Assembly (NCBI GenBank): GCA_036802945.1
Contig: DAIRVG010000001.1
Location: forward strand, 124,001 to 188,000
Direction of reading: 5' to 3'
DNA: 64,000 nt
From: Gp6-AA40 sp036802945
GTDB taxonomy: Bacteria; Acidobacteriota; Vicinamibacteria; Vicinamibacterales; UBA2999
In this document: piece after piece, positions 43,398 through 51,516 of the stretch
Numbering within the stretch: position 1 is the first letter of the stretch
Layout of the letters: every line of letters begins with the position of its first letter
Made by a program: the position numbers and the translations under genes
Notes under the pieces: model-generated
What the model saw: only the letters and a program-made list of their open reading frames with translations
What the model was told of the DNA's origin: nothing
Databases searched by the model: none

Positions 43398-44210
43398 GTG
43401 ACCGTCCCCGCGTCGGCCAACATCTCGAAGCGGCAGTTGCTCGAGCGCTACAAGCACGTGCGCGACGATCATCTGCGCTACATGCAGAAGTGGGGACTCA
43501 TCAGAGCGGCGCATCGCGAGAACGGAGAGTCACTCTACTCTTTTCTCGACATGGCGGTCGTGCGCCAGGCCGATGAAGCGCTCGCAGACGGCGCACCCTT
43601 TCGCTCCGTGCTCCGCAACCTGCTCGCTTCGAGGCACGGTCAGCTTGCATTCGACTTCCGGATCGAGGCGCAGCCGGCCAAGGTCCTGCAGCTCAGACGA
43701 CGTGAGCCGCCGCCGATGGCCGCGCTCATGGATCCGCTCCTGCCGGACGAAGAGTCATCGGCGGATCAGTACTTCATGGCCGCGTCCACACTCGACGACG
43801 GGAGCCCGCAGAATTTCGAGGAGGCGGCCACCGCCTACCGCCGTGCGTTGGAGATCGATCCGTACCTCGTGGCGGCGCTGATCAACCTCGCCAACATCCA
43901 CTACGCGCGGGACGAAATCGCCGAGGCGCAGGCGCTGTACGAACGCGCAATCGTGCTCGAACCCGACGTGTTCGAGGCGCATTTCAACCTCGGCAACATC
44001 TTTCACGATCTTGGACGCTACCGCGAGGCGCAGGTCTGTTACCGCGACGCTCTCAAGCTGAATCCTGGCTATGCGGACGCCCACTTCTATTTCGCGGTGA
44101 CGCTCGAGAAGAACGGCCAGTCGCAGGAGGCACGTACCCACTGGCGTGCGTACCAGCAGCTCGCGCCGAATGGGGAGTGGGTGGAACTGGCTAAAGAGTT
44201 TTCAGATTAG
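43398..44210 (+). CDS. MerR-like domain plus TPR repeat protein
   Basis: 270 residues, GTG start. Residues 1 to about 90 resemble a MerR-type winged helix: LRYMQKWGLIRAAHRENGESLYSFLDMAVVRQADEALADGAPFRSVLRNLL. From about 125 to 260 there are three to four TPR motifs (NFEEAATAYRRALEIDPYLVAALINLANI, EAQALYERAIVLEPDVFEAHFNLGNI, EAQVCYRDALKLNPGYADAHFYFAV). It may be a transcription factor or adaptor. Its promoter box overlaps that of glk, so it may regulate carbon use. Confidence 0.75.
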   Translation: MTVPASANISKRQLLERYKHVRDDHLRYMQKWGLIRAAHRENGESLYSFLDMAVVRQADEALADGAPFRSVLRNLLASRHGQLAFDFRIEAQPAKVLQLRRREPPPMAALMDPLLPDEESSADQYFMAASTLDDGSPQNFEEAATAYRRALEIDPYLVAALINLANIHYARDEIAEAQALYERAIVLEPDVFEAHFNLGNIFHDLGRYREAQVCYRDALKLNPGYADAHFYFAVTLEKNGQSQEARTHWRAYQQLAPNGEWVELAKEFSD

Positions 44211-44246
44211 GGTTCAGGAGGTTCAAAACCCTGAACCCCCTGAACC
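44211..44246. terminator. GGTTCAGG hairpin between convergent genes
   Basis: GGTTCAGGAGGTTCA (44211-44225) pairs with TGAACCCCCTGAACC (44232-44246), 14 of 15, loop AAACCC. It starts 1 base after the TPR gene stop and lies just outside the oppositely oriented small gene. Only TTCTT follows, so termination is possible but not certain; it is also one of the word-like hairpins. Confidence 0.5.
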
Positions 44247-44259
44247 TTCTTAACTCTGT

Positions 44260-44625
44260 TCAGTAGCTATAGTCGTCGGAAGGATTTCTTTTCTTCGGCG
44301 CGCGGCGCAGCTTGTAGTACTGGCACTCGGGGCACCACGCGTCCGCGTCGAACCCCTGCATCCCGGCGTACGGTTTCACCTCGCGGTGTGTGCAGAACTC
44401 CTGGTTGCCGTTCTCCGCTGGCTGCTGCCACCGGCACGAGCGGAAACGGACGAACGCCGCTGACGCCGGCACGTCTGAGGTCGCGGGCGCGTGACCATCA
44501 GGCATCGGGCTGGCGGGCGCCGGATTCGTGACCGGGGGACTTACCGGTGCCGGGCTCGTGGGTGCGGGCACCTGGTCGTCGGCGCTAGCTCGCAGCAACG
44601 TGTTGTTATTGAAGTTGGACGCCAA
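44260..44625 (-). CDS. small Pro-rich protein with putative zinc-binding cysteines
   Basis: 121 residues. The first about 55 residues are Pro/Ala/Ser-rich and probably disordered. The rest is a compact Cys/His module: Cys64 (RSCRWQ), Cys78-x-His80 (FCTHREVKPYAG), and Cys98/Cys101 (WCPECQYYKLRR), then a basic tail. Four cysteines with this spacing suggest a zinc ribbon. It begins 20 bases inside the end of the helicase gene, so it is coupled to it; an RNA-binding role would fit. No family is recognised. Confidence 0.6.
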   Translation of the reverse strand: MASNFNNNTLLRASADDQVPAPTSPAPVSPPVTNPAPASPMPDGHAPATSDVPASAAFVRFRSCRWQQPAENGNQEFCTHREVKPYAGMQGFDADAWCPECQYYKLRRAPKKRNPSDDYSY

Positions 44626-45865
44626 CGGCTTTCTCCAGCGCGCGAAGCGCGCGCAACTCTTCTGGGGCGGCGAGGGTCAGCGCGCTCCCTGTTGATTCGG
44701 CGCGGCCCGTGCGGCCGACGCGGTGCACGTAGGCTTCGGGCGTGTCGGGCACCTCGAAGTTCACCACGTGCGCGATGCCATCGATATCGAGCCCCCTGGC
44801 GGCGACATCGGTGGCGACCAGCACCGGGAACGTCCCGGTGCGAAAACCTTCAACGGCGGCCATTCGCTGCTGCTGCGTGCGATCGGCGTGCAGCGCGGCG
44901 GTCCGGATCCCCATCCCGCTCAGACGCGACGCCAGGCGCTCGGCGCCAATTTTCGTCCGGCAGAACACGAGCACGGGTCCCGTTGCCTGGTCGCGCAGCC
45001 ATCGCGCGAGCCACTGCACTTTTTCAGCCGACGGCACCGTTTGTACCGAGTGCGTGATCGTCTGCGCGGGCCCTCCTCGGCGACCGACCTGCACGTACTT
45101 CGGGCTCCGCAGGAACTCCTGCGTCAGCTTCAGTACTTCCGACGGCATCGTCGCCGAAAAGAGCAGGGTCTGACGTACCGCGGGAAGCGCGGACAGGATG
45201 CGCTGCACGTCCGGCCAGAAGCCCATATCAAGCATCCGGTCCGCTTCATCGAGAACCAGCACTTCGAGCTCGCCGAATCCCACCGAGTCGTGTCGCATGT
45301 GATCCATCAGCCGGCCGGGCGTCGCGACGATGATGTCGACGCCTGCTTTCAGCGCGCGCTCCTGGATGTCCATCGGCACGCCGCCAAATACAGCGACGCT
45401 GGATACCTTGGTGTGATACGTGAGCCCCTGGACCTGGTCCTCGATCTGGACCGCCAGCTCACGCGTCGGCGCGAGAATCAGCGCGCGTGTCGCCGCGCCA
45501 CGGACCGGACCTTCGAGCAGAAACCTCTGCAGAATGGGGATCAGAAACGCCGCCGTCTTGCCGGTTCCCGTTTCCGCGCACGCGATGACGTCGTTGCCGG
45601 CCAAGGCAAGTGGAATCACACCGCTCTGCACCGAGCGTGTTTCCGTCCATCCAAGGTCCTTGATGCCGTTGAGCAGGCGCGCGTCGAGATTCAACGTGTT
45701 GAACGAGAGCGGCGCAGGATCGAATGTCTCGGGCTCGTATGCGAGCGCTGTCGGCTCCGGATTCGGAGCCGCGTGTGGACGATGACCGCCGTGACGACGC
45801 GAGGACGAGGGGCCGGTCCGGCGGCTGCGACGTTTGGGTGATGGGGCGTTGGTATGCAGTGTCAA
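44606..45865 (-). CDS. DEAD-box RNA helicase (RhlE-like)
   Basis: 419 residues, TTG start 6 bases after the infA stop. All helicase motifs: Q-motif FNTLNLDARLLNGIKDLGWTETRSVQ, motif I AETGTGKTAAF, Ia PTRELAVQ, Ib TPGRLMDH, II VLDEADRMLD, III FSATMPSE, IV VFCRTK, V VATDVAARGLDID, VI HRVGRTGRAE. An N-terminal basic Arg/Ser extension of about 50 residues precedes it. With infA it probably acts on ribosomal or messenger RNA structure, as in cold response. Confidence 0.92.
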   Translation of the reverse strand: MTLHTNAPSPKRRSRRTGPSSSRRHGGHRPHAAPNPEPTALAYEPETFDPAPLSFNTLNLDARLLNGIKDLGWTETRSVQSGVIPLALAGNDVIACAETGTGKTAAFLIPILQRFLLEGPVRGAATRALILAPTRELAVQIEDQVQGLTYHTKVSSVAVFGGVPMDIQERALKAGVDIIVATPGRLMDHMRHDSVGFGELEVLVLDEADRMLDMGFWPDVQRILSALPAVRQTLLFSATMPSEVLKLTQEFLRSPKYVQVGRRGGPAQTITHSVQTVPSAEKVQWLARWLRDQATGPVLVFCRTKIGAERLASRLSGMGIRTAALHADRTQQQRMAAVEGFRTGTFPVLVATDVAARGLDIDGIAHVVNFEVPDTPEAYVHRVGRTGRAESTGSALTLAAPEELRALRALEKAVGVQLQ

Positions 45866-45871
45866 GGGCGG

Positions 45872-46090
45872 CTATCGTGCGCGGAAGGTGATGATGCCGC
45901 GAACTGGATCGTAGGGAGAGACGCCAACCGTCACGCGATCACCGGGGACGACCTTGATGCGGAAGCGCCGCATGCGGCCGCTCAATTGCGCGAGCACTTC
46001 ATGACCGGCATCACACTGAACTCGATACAACCCGCCGGAATGCACCGCCACCACGGTTCCTTGCATGTCGATGAGATCGTCTTTGCTCAA
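45872..46090 (-). CDS. infA: translation initiation factor IF-1
   Basis: 72 residues: SKDDLIDMQGTVVAVHSGGLYRVQCDAGHEVLAQLSGRMRRFRIKVVPGDRVTVGVSPYDPVRGIITFRAR by domain order is the OB-fold S1-like IF-1, with the basic RMRRFRIKV rRNA-contact region. Start is TTG, with GAAAGGA six bases upstream; ATG seven bases earlier is out of frame. IF-1 blocks the A site and aids start selection. Here it is linked with a helicase, not with the usual rpmJ/rpsM or map genes. Confidence 0.93.
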   Translation of the reverse strand: MSKDDLIDMQGTVVAVHSGGLYRVQCDAGHEVLAQLSGRMRRFRIKVVPGDRVTVGVSPYDPVRGIITFRAR

Positions 46091-46169
46091 AACTCATCCT
46101 TTCACCAAATGTAGCAACGAGTGTGCCACACGCGCGGGCGAGGCGCAATCTTAACAAAATTAATTATTT
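46091..46169 (-). promoter_or_regulatory. AT-rich leader of infA-helicase operon
   Basis: Between the ligase stop and infA, the minus strand has an AT-rich block (AATAATTAATTTTGTTAAGAT) far from local base composition, followed by about 40 bases and GAAAGGA. It likely holds the infA promoter; a precise -35/-10 pair cannot be fixed. Confidence 0.35.
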
Positions 46170-48719
46170 TCAGAGCGATTTCACGTGGCGTTCTACTTCT
46201 GCGGCGAGCGCGGCATAGTCTTCACCGCGGAGGCGCATGGGGGCGCCGAACGCCACGCGGACGGGACCTGGAGTCGCCATTTTCGCCTTCATATGGAGCA
46301 CGCGATCGACGCCGTCGAGCCGTACAGGGACCACGGGCACGTCCAGGCGCGCGGCAATCATCCCGATGCCGCCGCGGAATGCCTTGATTGAGCCGGTCGC
46401 CGACCGCTCACCTTCTGGAAAGATCAGCACCGACCAGCCGCGGCCGGTGAGCTCGCCGACATAGGCCAGCGTCTGCCGCGCGCCCGCTTCGCGCTGCGGC
46501 AGCGGGAAGGCGTTGAAGTAGAACGCGGCCAGGTAGTAGTTCACCGTGTTCGTGAACCACTGGCGCCAGGTGTGCCCTTCGGGAAAGAAATGCGCCTTGA
46601 AGAACTCCTTCGCCATGGCCGGCGCGACACGCGCGCGCACGTGCGCGGGCAGTGCCGCAAGGATCACGGGCACGTCCATGTGGCTTTGATGATTTGCGGC
46701 GAAGATCACCGGACCGTCGAGATCCTTCAGATGCTCGCGTCCTTCGACGCGCATCCAGGCGAACATGCGCGCGAGCGGCAGGATCCACATGGCCAGGGAG
46801 AGCCGGCGGATGACGCGGACCGGCCACGTGCGGTTCCACGAGGGAAAGTCGACAGGATCCGCGACCTCCTCCGATGGAGGCGCATGCTCGACGAGCTGCT
46901 TGAGATCGGACACGCTTGCCGCCTCGGCGAAGCGACCTTCATCGAGGCGCGTCTGAAACCGATCCTCGAGCGCGATCATAAGCTCCACGCGCTCGAGCGA
47001 GCTGAGCCCTAGCTCCTCCAACGTCGTGGCGCCGCTGACGTCGCGGCCGTGAGCGAAGCGTCCGATGAGCGATTCGAGCGTGTCGGCGGAGGCGGCCGAG
47101 GCGGGTTGCTCGCCTGAGTGCACCCAGTCGCGCAGCGCGCGGCGTTTGAGCTTCCGCGTCCCTTCAGTGCGCGGAAGTTCGCCCGATGTCCATACCGACG
47201 CCGCGCGGATTCGTTGATGGTCCTGGAGCCGGCTGTTGGCGGCGCGAACGATCGCATCGGGCTCGATGCCAGGGTCCAGCACGAGGACGGCATGGACGCG
47301 CTCGTCGGTCCCGTGCGACACACCGACCACGCCTGACTCGCGCACGCCCGGCAGCTCGTTCAGCACCTGCTCGACGTCCTCGGGGAAGACGTTCAACCCC
47401 TCGGGTGTGACGATCATTTCTTTCTTGCGGCCCTTGATGAAGAGCCGCCCCTGGGCGTCCCGTTCGCCGATATCGCCCGTGTGCAGCCAACCGTCCGCGT
47501 CTGACGCCTTGTTGCCGTCGGGATCCGGGATCCGGGATCCGGGATCCGTTTGGGATTTGGGATTTGGGCTTTGGGACTTGGGATTTTCGTAGTACCCGCT
47601 CGTGACGTTTTCGCCGCGCACGAGGATCTCGCCGTCGGCGGCGATGCGCACTTCGACGCCTTCGATGGGCGTGCCCACCGATCCCTTGCTGGTCTTGAAT
47701 GGATGGTTCAGCGTGACGATCGGCGCCGTCTCCGTCAGCCCGTACCCCTGAATGACCGCGAACCCCATCCGTCGCCAGAACTCCTCGAGGTCCGGCGGCA
47801 GCGGTGCCGCGCCGACCACGAACGCCCAGAATTTCAGACCGAAGGCAGCGTGTGCACGGCGATAGCGCCACCAGCGTCCGGGGATCGAGATGCCCGGCGG
47901 GGGCGCATCCGCCGACTCCGGCCACGCGCGCGTGGCGTGGTCGCGCAGCACGTCGAGCATTTTCGGCACGCACACCAGCACCGAGATGCGCCGTGACTTG
48001 ATCAGCTTCAGGACGTCGTGCGGGTTGAAGCTGCGCGTGAAGATGACGGTGCCACGAACCATCGGCGGGATGCTGGTGGCCATCGACTGGCCGAACATGT
48101 GGCTGAGCGGCAGCAGGTTCAGGAAGCGAAGCGGATGAAACGGCCTCGCGTATTTCCGGTATTTCAGGATCTCGCGCTCGACGGGAACGATGTTCGCGAG
48201 AACGTTGCGATGGCGGATGACGACGCCCTTCGGCTCCGCCGTTGCGCCGGACGTGAAGATAATCTGTGTGATGTCGTCGCGCGAGATAGCGACTGCTGGC
48301 ATCGGGCCGTCGGCACGCCAGTCGAGATCCGCGAACTGCCACCGTACCGCGTCGCCAAAATCGGCGTCCGGCGTTCGCGGCACGTCATCACCGACGAGCA
48401 CCACCCGTGCCTCGACGAGGGCGCGGACCCTGGCTGCGAATTCCGGCGATGACCGGAAGTCGATCGGGACAACGATGACGCCGGAGATGAGGCAGCCCCA
48501 GTAGCACGCGACCCACTCGGGACGGTTCTCGCCCCAGAACACCACCTTGTCGCCCTTGCGCAGGCCGGCGGCCGCGAGCCTGGCCGCCAGCCCGCGCGCT
48601 GCGCGCCCGACGTCCTCGTAGCTGTGACTCCGCCGGCGATACCCATCGTCGTACACGAGAAATTCCCCACGGGTCGTGATGAGGTCGCGAAAGAAGTCGA
48701 TCAGCGTGTCCCGCTGCAT
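46170..48719 (-). CDS. AMP-ligase / acyl carrier / PlsC acyltransferase fusion
   Basis: 849 residues. Domain 1 (about 1-540), acyl-adenylate ligase: IIFTSGATAEPKGVVIRHRN, GYGLTETAPIVTL, WLHTGDIGERDAQGRLFIKGRKKEMIVTPEGLNVFPEDVE. Domain 2 (about 560-625), carrier domain with phosphopantetheine Ser in LEELGLSSLERVELM. Domain 3 (about 650-849), PlsC acyltransferase with NHQSHMDVPV and FPEGERSATGSIKAFRGGIGM. It could activate a fatty acid, hold it on the carrier and pass it to lysophospholipid or another acceptor, like Aas but with another domain order. A word-like repeat is inside domain 1. GATAAT lies 6 bases before the ATG. Confidence 0.88.
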   Translation of the reverse strand: MQRDTLIDFFRDLITTRGEFLVYDDGYRRRSHSYEDVGRAARGLAARLAAAGLRKGDKVVFWGENRPEWVACYWGCLISGVIVVPIDFRSSPEFAARVRALVEARVVLVGDDVPRTPDADFGDAVRWQFADLDWRADGPMPAVAISRDDITQIIFTSGATAEPKGVVIRHRNVLANIVPVEREILKYRKYARPFHPLRFLNLLPLSHMFGQSMATSIPPMVRGTVIFTRSFNPHDVLKLIKSRRISVLVCVPKMLDVLRDHATRAWPESADAPPPGISIPGRWWRYRRAHAAFGLKFWAFVVGAAPLPPDLEEFWRRMGFAVIQGYGLTETAPIVTLNHPFKTSKGSVGTPIEGVEVRIAADGEILVRGENVTSGYYENPKSQSPNPKSQTDPGSRIPDPDGNKASDADGWLHTGDIGERDAQGRLFIKGRKKEMIVTPEGLNVFPEDVEQVLNELPGVRESGVVGVSHGTDERVHAVLVLDPGIEPDAIVRAANSRLQDHQRIRAASVWTSGELPRTEGTRKLKRRALRDWVHSGEQPASAASADTLESLIGRFAHGRDVSGATTLEELGLSSLERVELMIALEDRFQTRLDEGRFAEAASVSDLKQLVEHAPPSEEVADPVDFPSWNRTWPVRVIRRLSLAMWILPLARMFAWMRVEGREHLKDLDGPVIFAANHQSHMDVPVILAALPAHVRARVAPAMAKEFFKAHFFPEGHTWRQWFTNTVNYYLAAFYFNAFPLPQREAGARQTLAYVGELTGRGWSVLIFPEGERSATGSIKAFRGGIGMIAARLDVPVVPVRLDGVDRVLHMKAKMATPGPVRVAFGAPMRLRGEDYAALAAEVERHVKSL
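47521..47585. repeat. GGGATCC and TTTGGGA word repeats inside ligase gene
   Basis: Four GGATCCG words followed by five TTTGGGA/CTTTGGG words, about 65 bases. Read in frame on the minus strand they give the peptide NPKSQSPNPKSQTDPGSR and a following IPDPDGN, at about residues 378-403 of the ligase, in a surface loop ahead of the WLHTGD motif. Confidence 0.8.
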
Positions 48720-48731
48720 CTGGGCATTATC
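48720..48731 (-). promoter_or_regulatory. GATAAT box 6 bases before ligase start
   Basis: GATAAT on the minus strand (48726-48731), 6 bases before ATG. No -35 recognised. Confidence 0.5.
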
Positions 48732-48771
48732 ATGCGTAGGCCGGATACTGTTGGACCCGGCCGCCGGCTTA

Positions 48772-50145
48772 ATGTCTCTTCCACCCGCTCTTGCGCTCGG
48801 AACGTTCTACGAAGGCGTGATGCAGGCGGCGCTACGGCAGTTCTTCAGCCGTGCGACGCTCGAGATCGAGCCCGCGGCCACGCCGTCCTCGTCGCTCGAG
48901 CAGCCGCTGACCATCGAGCCGTCACCCGATCCAACCACGCTGATCATCTGCTGGACAGGGACGCGGTACAAGCTGCACACGTCGGGACGCTGGGCGTTCA
49001 CCCCGCATGAAGTCCGGGTTGCGCGGGCCATCGGCGCCGTGATCAGCGCGCGGTACCGCGCGATCCTCAACCCGCAGCTGGCGGCGGAGCGCGGTGAGCT
49101 CTTTCGAGGGCAGATCGAAGATCGCTACGTCGGCGCGTTTCTTGACGAGCGGCCGTACGCCCAGGACCTCGACGATCACAGAGTCGATCGGATTGCGTCC
49201 GTGATCGAAATGCTGCGTCTCGCCGCGCTGTCAAGCTATGAGAACCGCCCGATCTCGACCGGCATTCTAATGCTTGGTGGATCGCACGATCCCAGTCGCC
49301 CGGAGCTCGCGCCGCGGGAGCGAGTGCTCGCGTACCTGGAGTCGCTGACCTCGATCAAGAGTTTTTATCGACTTGCCGACGGCGTTCGGACGGTGTTTCT
49401 CGCCGATTCCGAAGGGCGCCTGCTCGACATCATCGACATCGACCGCTGGAGCATGCAGATGTGTCCCGAGGCGATCCTGGAGGTGCCGGGCGCGAAGGCC
49501 TACCAGGCGCACGCCCGCGCGACGCTCGAGCAGCGGAGCGTCTGCGTCGTGCTCAGCCCGTCGCGCGAGATCAAAGTGTTTGCCGAGGGCGCGGAAGTGT
49601 TCGCGTTCCGCGGCGCTGCATGGCATCTGCTCGACCTGAAAGCAAAGTTCGAGCTGTGGGCGGAAGCGGTCGGGAACGGCCCGCTGGCGCTGCGCCTGTT
49701 TCAGATGGCGCTCGACCTTGCCGACGCTCGCGATGGTGCGCTCTTCGTGGTCGTCCGAGATCCGGCGGAGGCCGTGCCGCAGCTGGTCGCGCCGGCGGAT
49801 CGCCTCGACATCTGCGCGCGGCCGGAGCGGTCCGCTGCACCCGTGCCCTCTCGCCGAGAGGTACTGCATCTGCTCGAAGGGCGATCTGCAACCGCCCTCG
49901 ATCCGAGCGTGCTATCGACGCTTGCTTCGCTGGATGGGGCGGTCGTCATCGACCGCGAGGCGCGGCTGCTGGCCGCCGGCGCCATCCTGCGACACCCGCC
50001 GTCGGATGAACCGGAACTTGGCGATATCGTAGAAGGCGCGCGCACCACGGCCGCAATGGCCGCCAGCAAGTTCGGGCCCGTGCTGAAGGTGAGCGAAGAC
50101 GGGATGATCACCTTCTACGATCGCGAACGTGTCTGGGATATCTGA
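48772..50145 (+). CDS. diadenylate cyclase-like (DisA_N/DACN) protein with degenerate motif
   Basis: 457 residues from ATG 48772; the frame is open upstream but overlaps the divergent ligase. The last 70 residues resemble the DAC domain: LDGAVVIDREARLLAAGAIL (DGA at about 388-390) and EGARTTAAMAASKFGPVLKVSEDGMITFYDRERVWDI. The second catalytic motif, RHR in active DisA/CdaA, reads RTT here. Residues 1-380 are not recognised. Most like the DACN-type sensor families, which are described as DAC relatives used for sensing, so it is likely a nucleotide sensor and not a c-di-AMP synthase. It stands alone, divergent from the ligase. Confidence 0.6.
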   Translation: MSLPPALALGTFYEGVMQAALRQFFSRATLEIEPAATPSSSLEQPLTIEPSPDPTTLIICWTGTRYKLHTSGRWAFTPHEVRVARAIGAVISARYRAILNPQLAAERGELFRGQIEDRYVGAFLDERPYAQDLDDHRVDRIASVIEMLRLAALSSYENRPISTGILMLGGSHDPSRPELAPRERVLAYLESLTSIKSFYRLADGVRTVFLADSEGRLLDIIDIDRWSMQMCPEAILEVPGAKAYQAHARATLEQRSVCVVLSPSREIKVFAEGAEVFAFRGAAWHLLDLKAKFELWAEAVGNGPLALRLFQMALDLADARDGALFVVVRDPAEAVPQLVAPADRLDICARPERSAAPVPSRREVLHLLEGRSATALDPSVLSTLASLDGAVVIDREARLLAAGAILRHPPSDEPELGDIVEGARTTAAMAASKFGPVLKVSEDGMITFYDRERVWDI

Positions 50146-50149
50146 ACCT

Positions 50150-50236
50150 GAAGGGGTTAGGGGTTAGGGGGAAGGGGTTAGGGGAAGGGGTTAGAGGGAA
50201 GGGGTTAGGGGGGAAGGGGTTAGGGGGAAGGGGCTA
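50150..50236. repeat. GGGGTTAGGGG(GAA) telomere-like tandem repeat
   Basis: About 87 bases of AAGGGGTTAGGGG words with 14-17-base periodicity, strictly G/T/A with almost no C. It fills the whole gap between the DAC-like protein and the acyl-CoA dehydrogenase, ending 2 bases before its ATG with AAGGGGC as a possible ribosome site. G4-quadruplex-capable by composition. Confidence 0.75.
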
Positions 50237-50237
50237 G

Positions 50238-51449
50238 ATGGATTTTGAGCACAGCGCGCGGACGACGAAGTACCTGGATCAGGTCCGGTCTTTCATAAAC
50301 GCGCACATTCTGCCCAGCGAAACGTTATACGCGCAGCAGCTGGAATCCGCCTCGTCCCGGTGGGCGGTGCCGCCGGTGATGGAGGAACTCAAATCCAGAG
50401 CACGCCGGGAAGGGCTCTGGAACCTGTTCTTGCCCGGGAGCGAGTACGGGCCCGGCCTCACCAACCTGGAATACGCCCCGATCTGCGAGCTGATGGGACG
50501 GACACCGATCGCGCCCGAAGTGTTCAACTGCTCGTTTCCTGATACCGGCAACATGGAAGCTCTCGTGCGGTACGGCACCCCCGAGCAGAAGCAGCAATGG
50601 CTGGTGCCACTCCTCGAGGGAACGATCCGCTCCGCGTTTGCGATGACCGAGCCGGACGTCGCCTCCTCGGACGCAACCAACATCCAGTCGTCGATCGTTC
50701 GCGACGGCGGCGAGTACGTCATCAACGGCCGCAAGTGGTGGACGTCTGGCATCGGCGATCCGCGGTGCACGCTCCTCATCTTCATGGGCAAGACCGATCC
50801 GCAGAATCAGGATCGCCACAAGCAGCAGTCGATGATTCTGATCCCGCGCGATACGCCCGGCATCACGCTGGTGCGGATGCTCAATGTGTTCGGCTATGAC
50901 GACGCGCCGCACGGACACGGGGAGCTGCTGTTCGAGAACGTGCGCGTGCCGGCCTCAAACCTGCTCCTTGGCGAGGGACGCGGCTTCGAGATTGCGCAAG
51001 GGAGGCTGGGACCCGGACGCATTCATCACTGTATGCGGCAGGTTGGCGTGGCGGAGCGGGCGCTGGAGCTGATGTGCCGCCGGGCACGCGAGCGCGTGGC
51101 GTTCGGCAAGCCGCTGAGCGAGAACGACATCACGCAGGAGCGGATCGCGCAGGCACGCATCGAGATCGATCGTGCGCGGCTTCTCGTGCTGCATGCGGCA
51201 TGGGTGATGGACACGTATGGCAACAAGGCGGCCCGGCTGGCGATCGCCGAAATCAAGGTGGCGGTACCCGATATGACGTCGCGCGTGCTCGACTGGGCGA
51301 TCCAGCTGTTCGGGGCGGCGGGGGTCAGCCAGATGTTTCCCTTGGCGTATCTGGCAGCCACGGCGCGCACGATGCGCATCCTCGATGGACCGGACGAAGT
51401 GCACCGCCGGCAAATTGCGCAGCTGGAGTTGCGGAAGTATCAGATATAA
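50238..51449 (+). CDS. acyl-CoA dehydrogenase
   Basis: 403 residues. ACAD family: FAMTEPDVASSDATNIQS, GGEYVINGRKWWTSGIGDPR, and GPGRIHHCMRQVGVAERALELMCRRARERVAFGKPL and GAAGVSQMFPLAYLAATARTMRILDGPDEVHRRQIAQLELRKY. The long-chain/ACAD10-11-like branch fits best (MFPLAYLAA). FAD-dependent first step of beta-oxidation or of another acyl-CoA. It converges on a phosphotransferase of the kind fused with ACAD in ACAD10/11, which suggests one pathway. Confidence 0.9.
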   Translation: MDFEHSARTTKYLDQVRSFINAHILPSETLYAQQLESASSRWAVPPVMEELKSRARREGLWNLFLPGSEYGPGLTNLEYAPICELMGRTPIAPEVFNCSFPDTGNMEALVRYGTPEQKQQWLVPLLEGTIRSAFAMTEPDVASSDATNIQSSIVRDGGEYVINGRKWWTSGIGDPRCTLLIFMGKTDPQNQDRHKQQSMILIPRDTPGITLVRMLNVFGYDDAPHGHGELLFENVRVPASNLLLGEGRGFEIAQGRLGPGRIHHCMRQVGVAERALELMCRRARERVAFGKPLSENDITQERIAQARIEIDRARLLVLHAAWVMDTYGNKAARLAIAEIKVAVPDMTSRVLDWAIQLFGAAGVSQMFPLAYLAATARTMRILDGPDEVHRRQIAQLELRKYQI

Positions 51450-51516
51450 CCACGAAGGTCACGATGGACACGAAGAAGCACAATGGCCCTTCGTGAACTT
51501 CGCGTTCTTCGTGGTT
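51448..51516. repeat. CACGAAGG-word hairpin between convergent genes
   Basis: Arms 51448-51475 and 51489-51516 match at 22 of 28, with perfect 10-base ends AACCACGAAG/CTTCGTGGTT. The unit is CACGAAG. It overlaps the last base(s) of the ACAD stop and the stop of the phosphotransferase gene, so it fills the whole gap and may act as a shared terminator. Confidence 0.75.

Noticed and set aside
44723..45841. 372-codon plus-strand frame opposite the helicase
   Set aside because: Helicase motifs are intact on the minus strand; the other frame has no domain.
48772..50145. Active c-di-AMP synthase (DisA/CdaA)
   Set aside because: The RHR motif needed for ATP binding and catalysis reads RTT, and there is no membrane or DNA-binding module of known cyclases.
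50150..50236. CRISPR array or true telomere
   Set aside because: No spacers, unit too short and irregular, and the array is internal to the scaffold.
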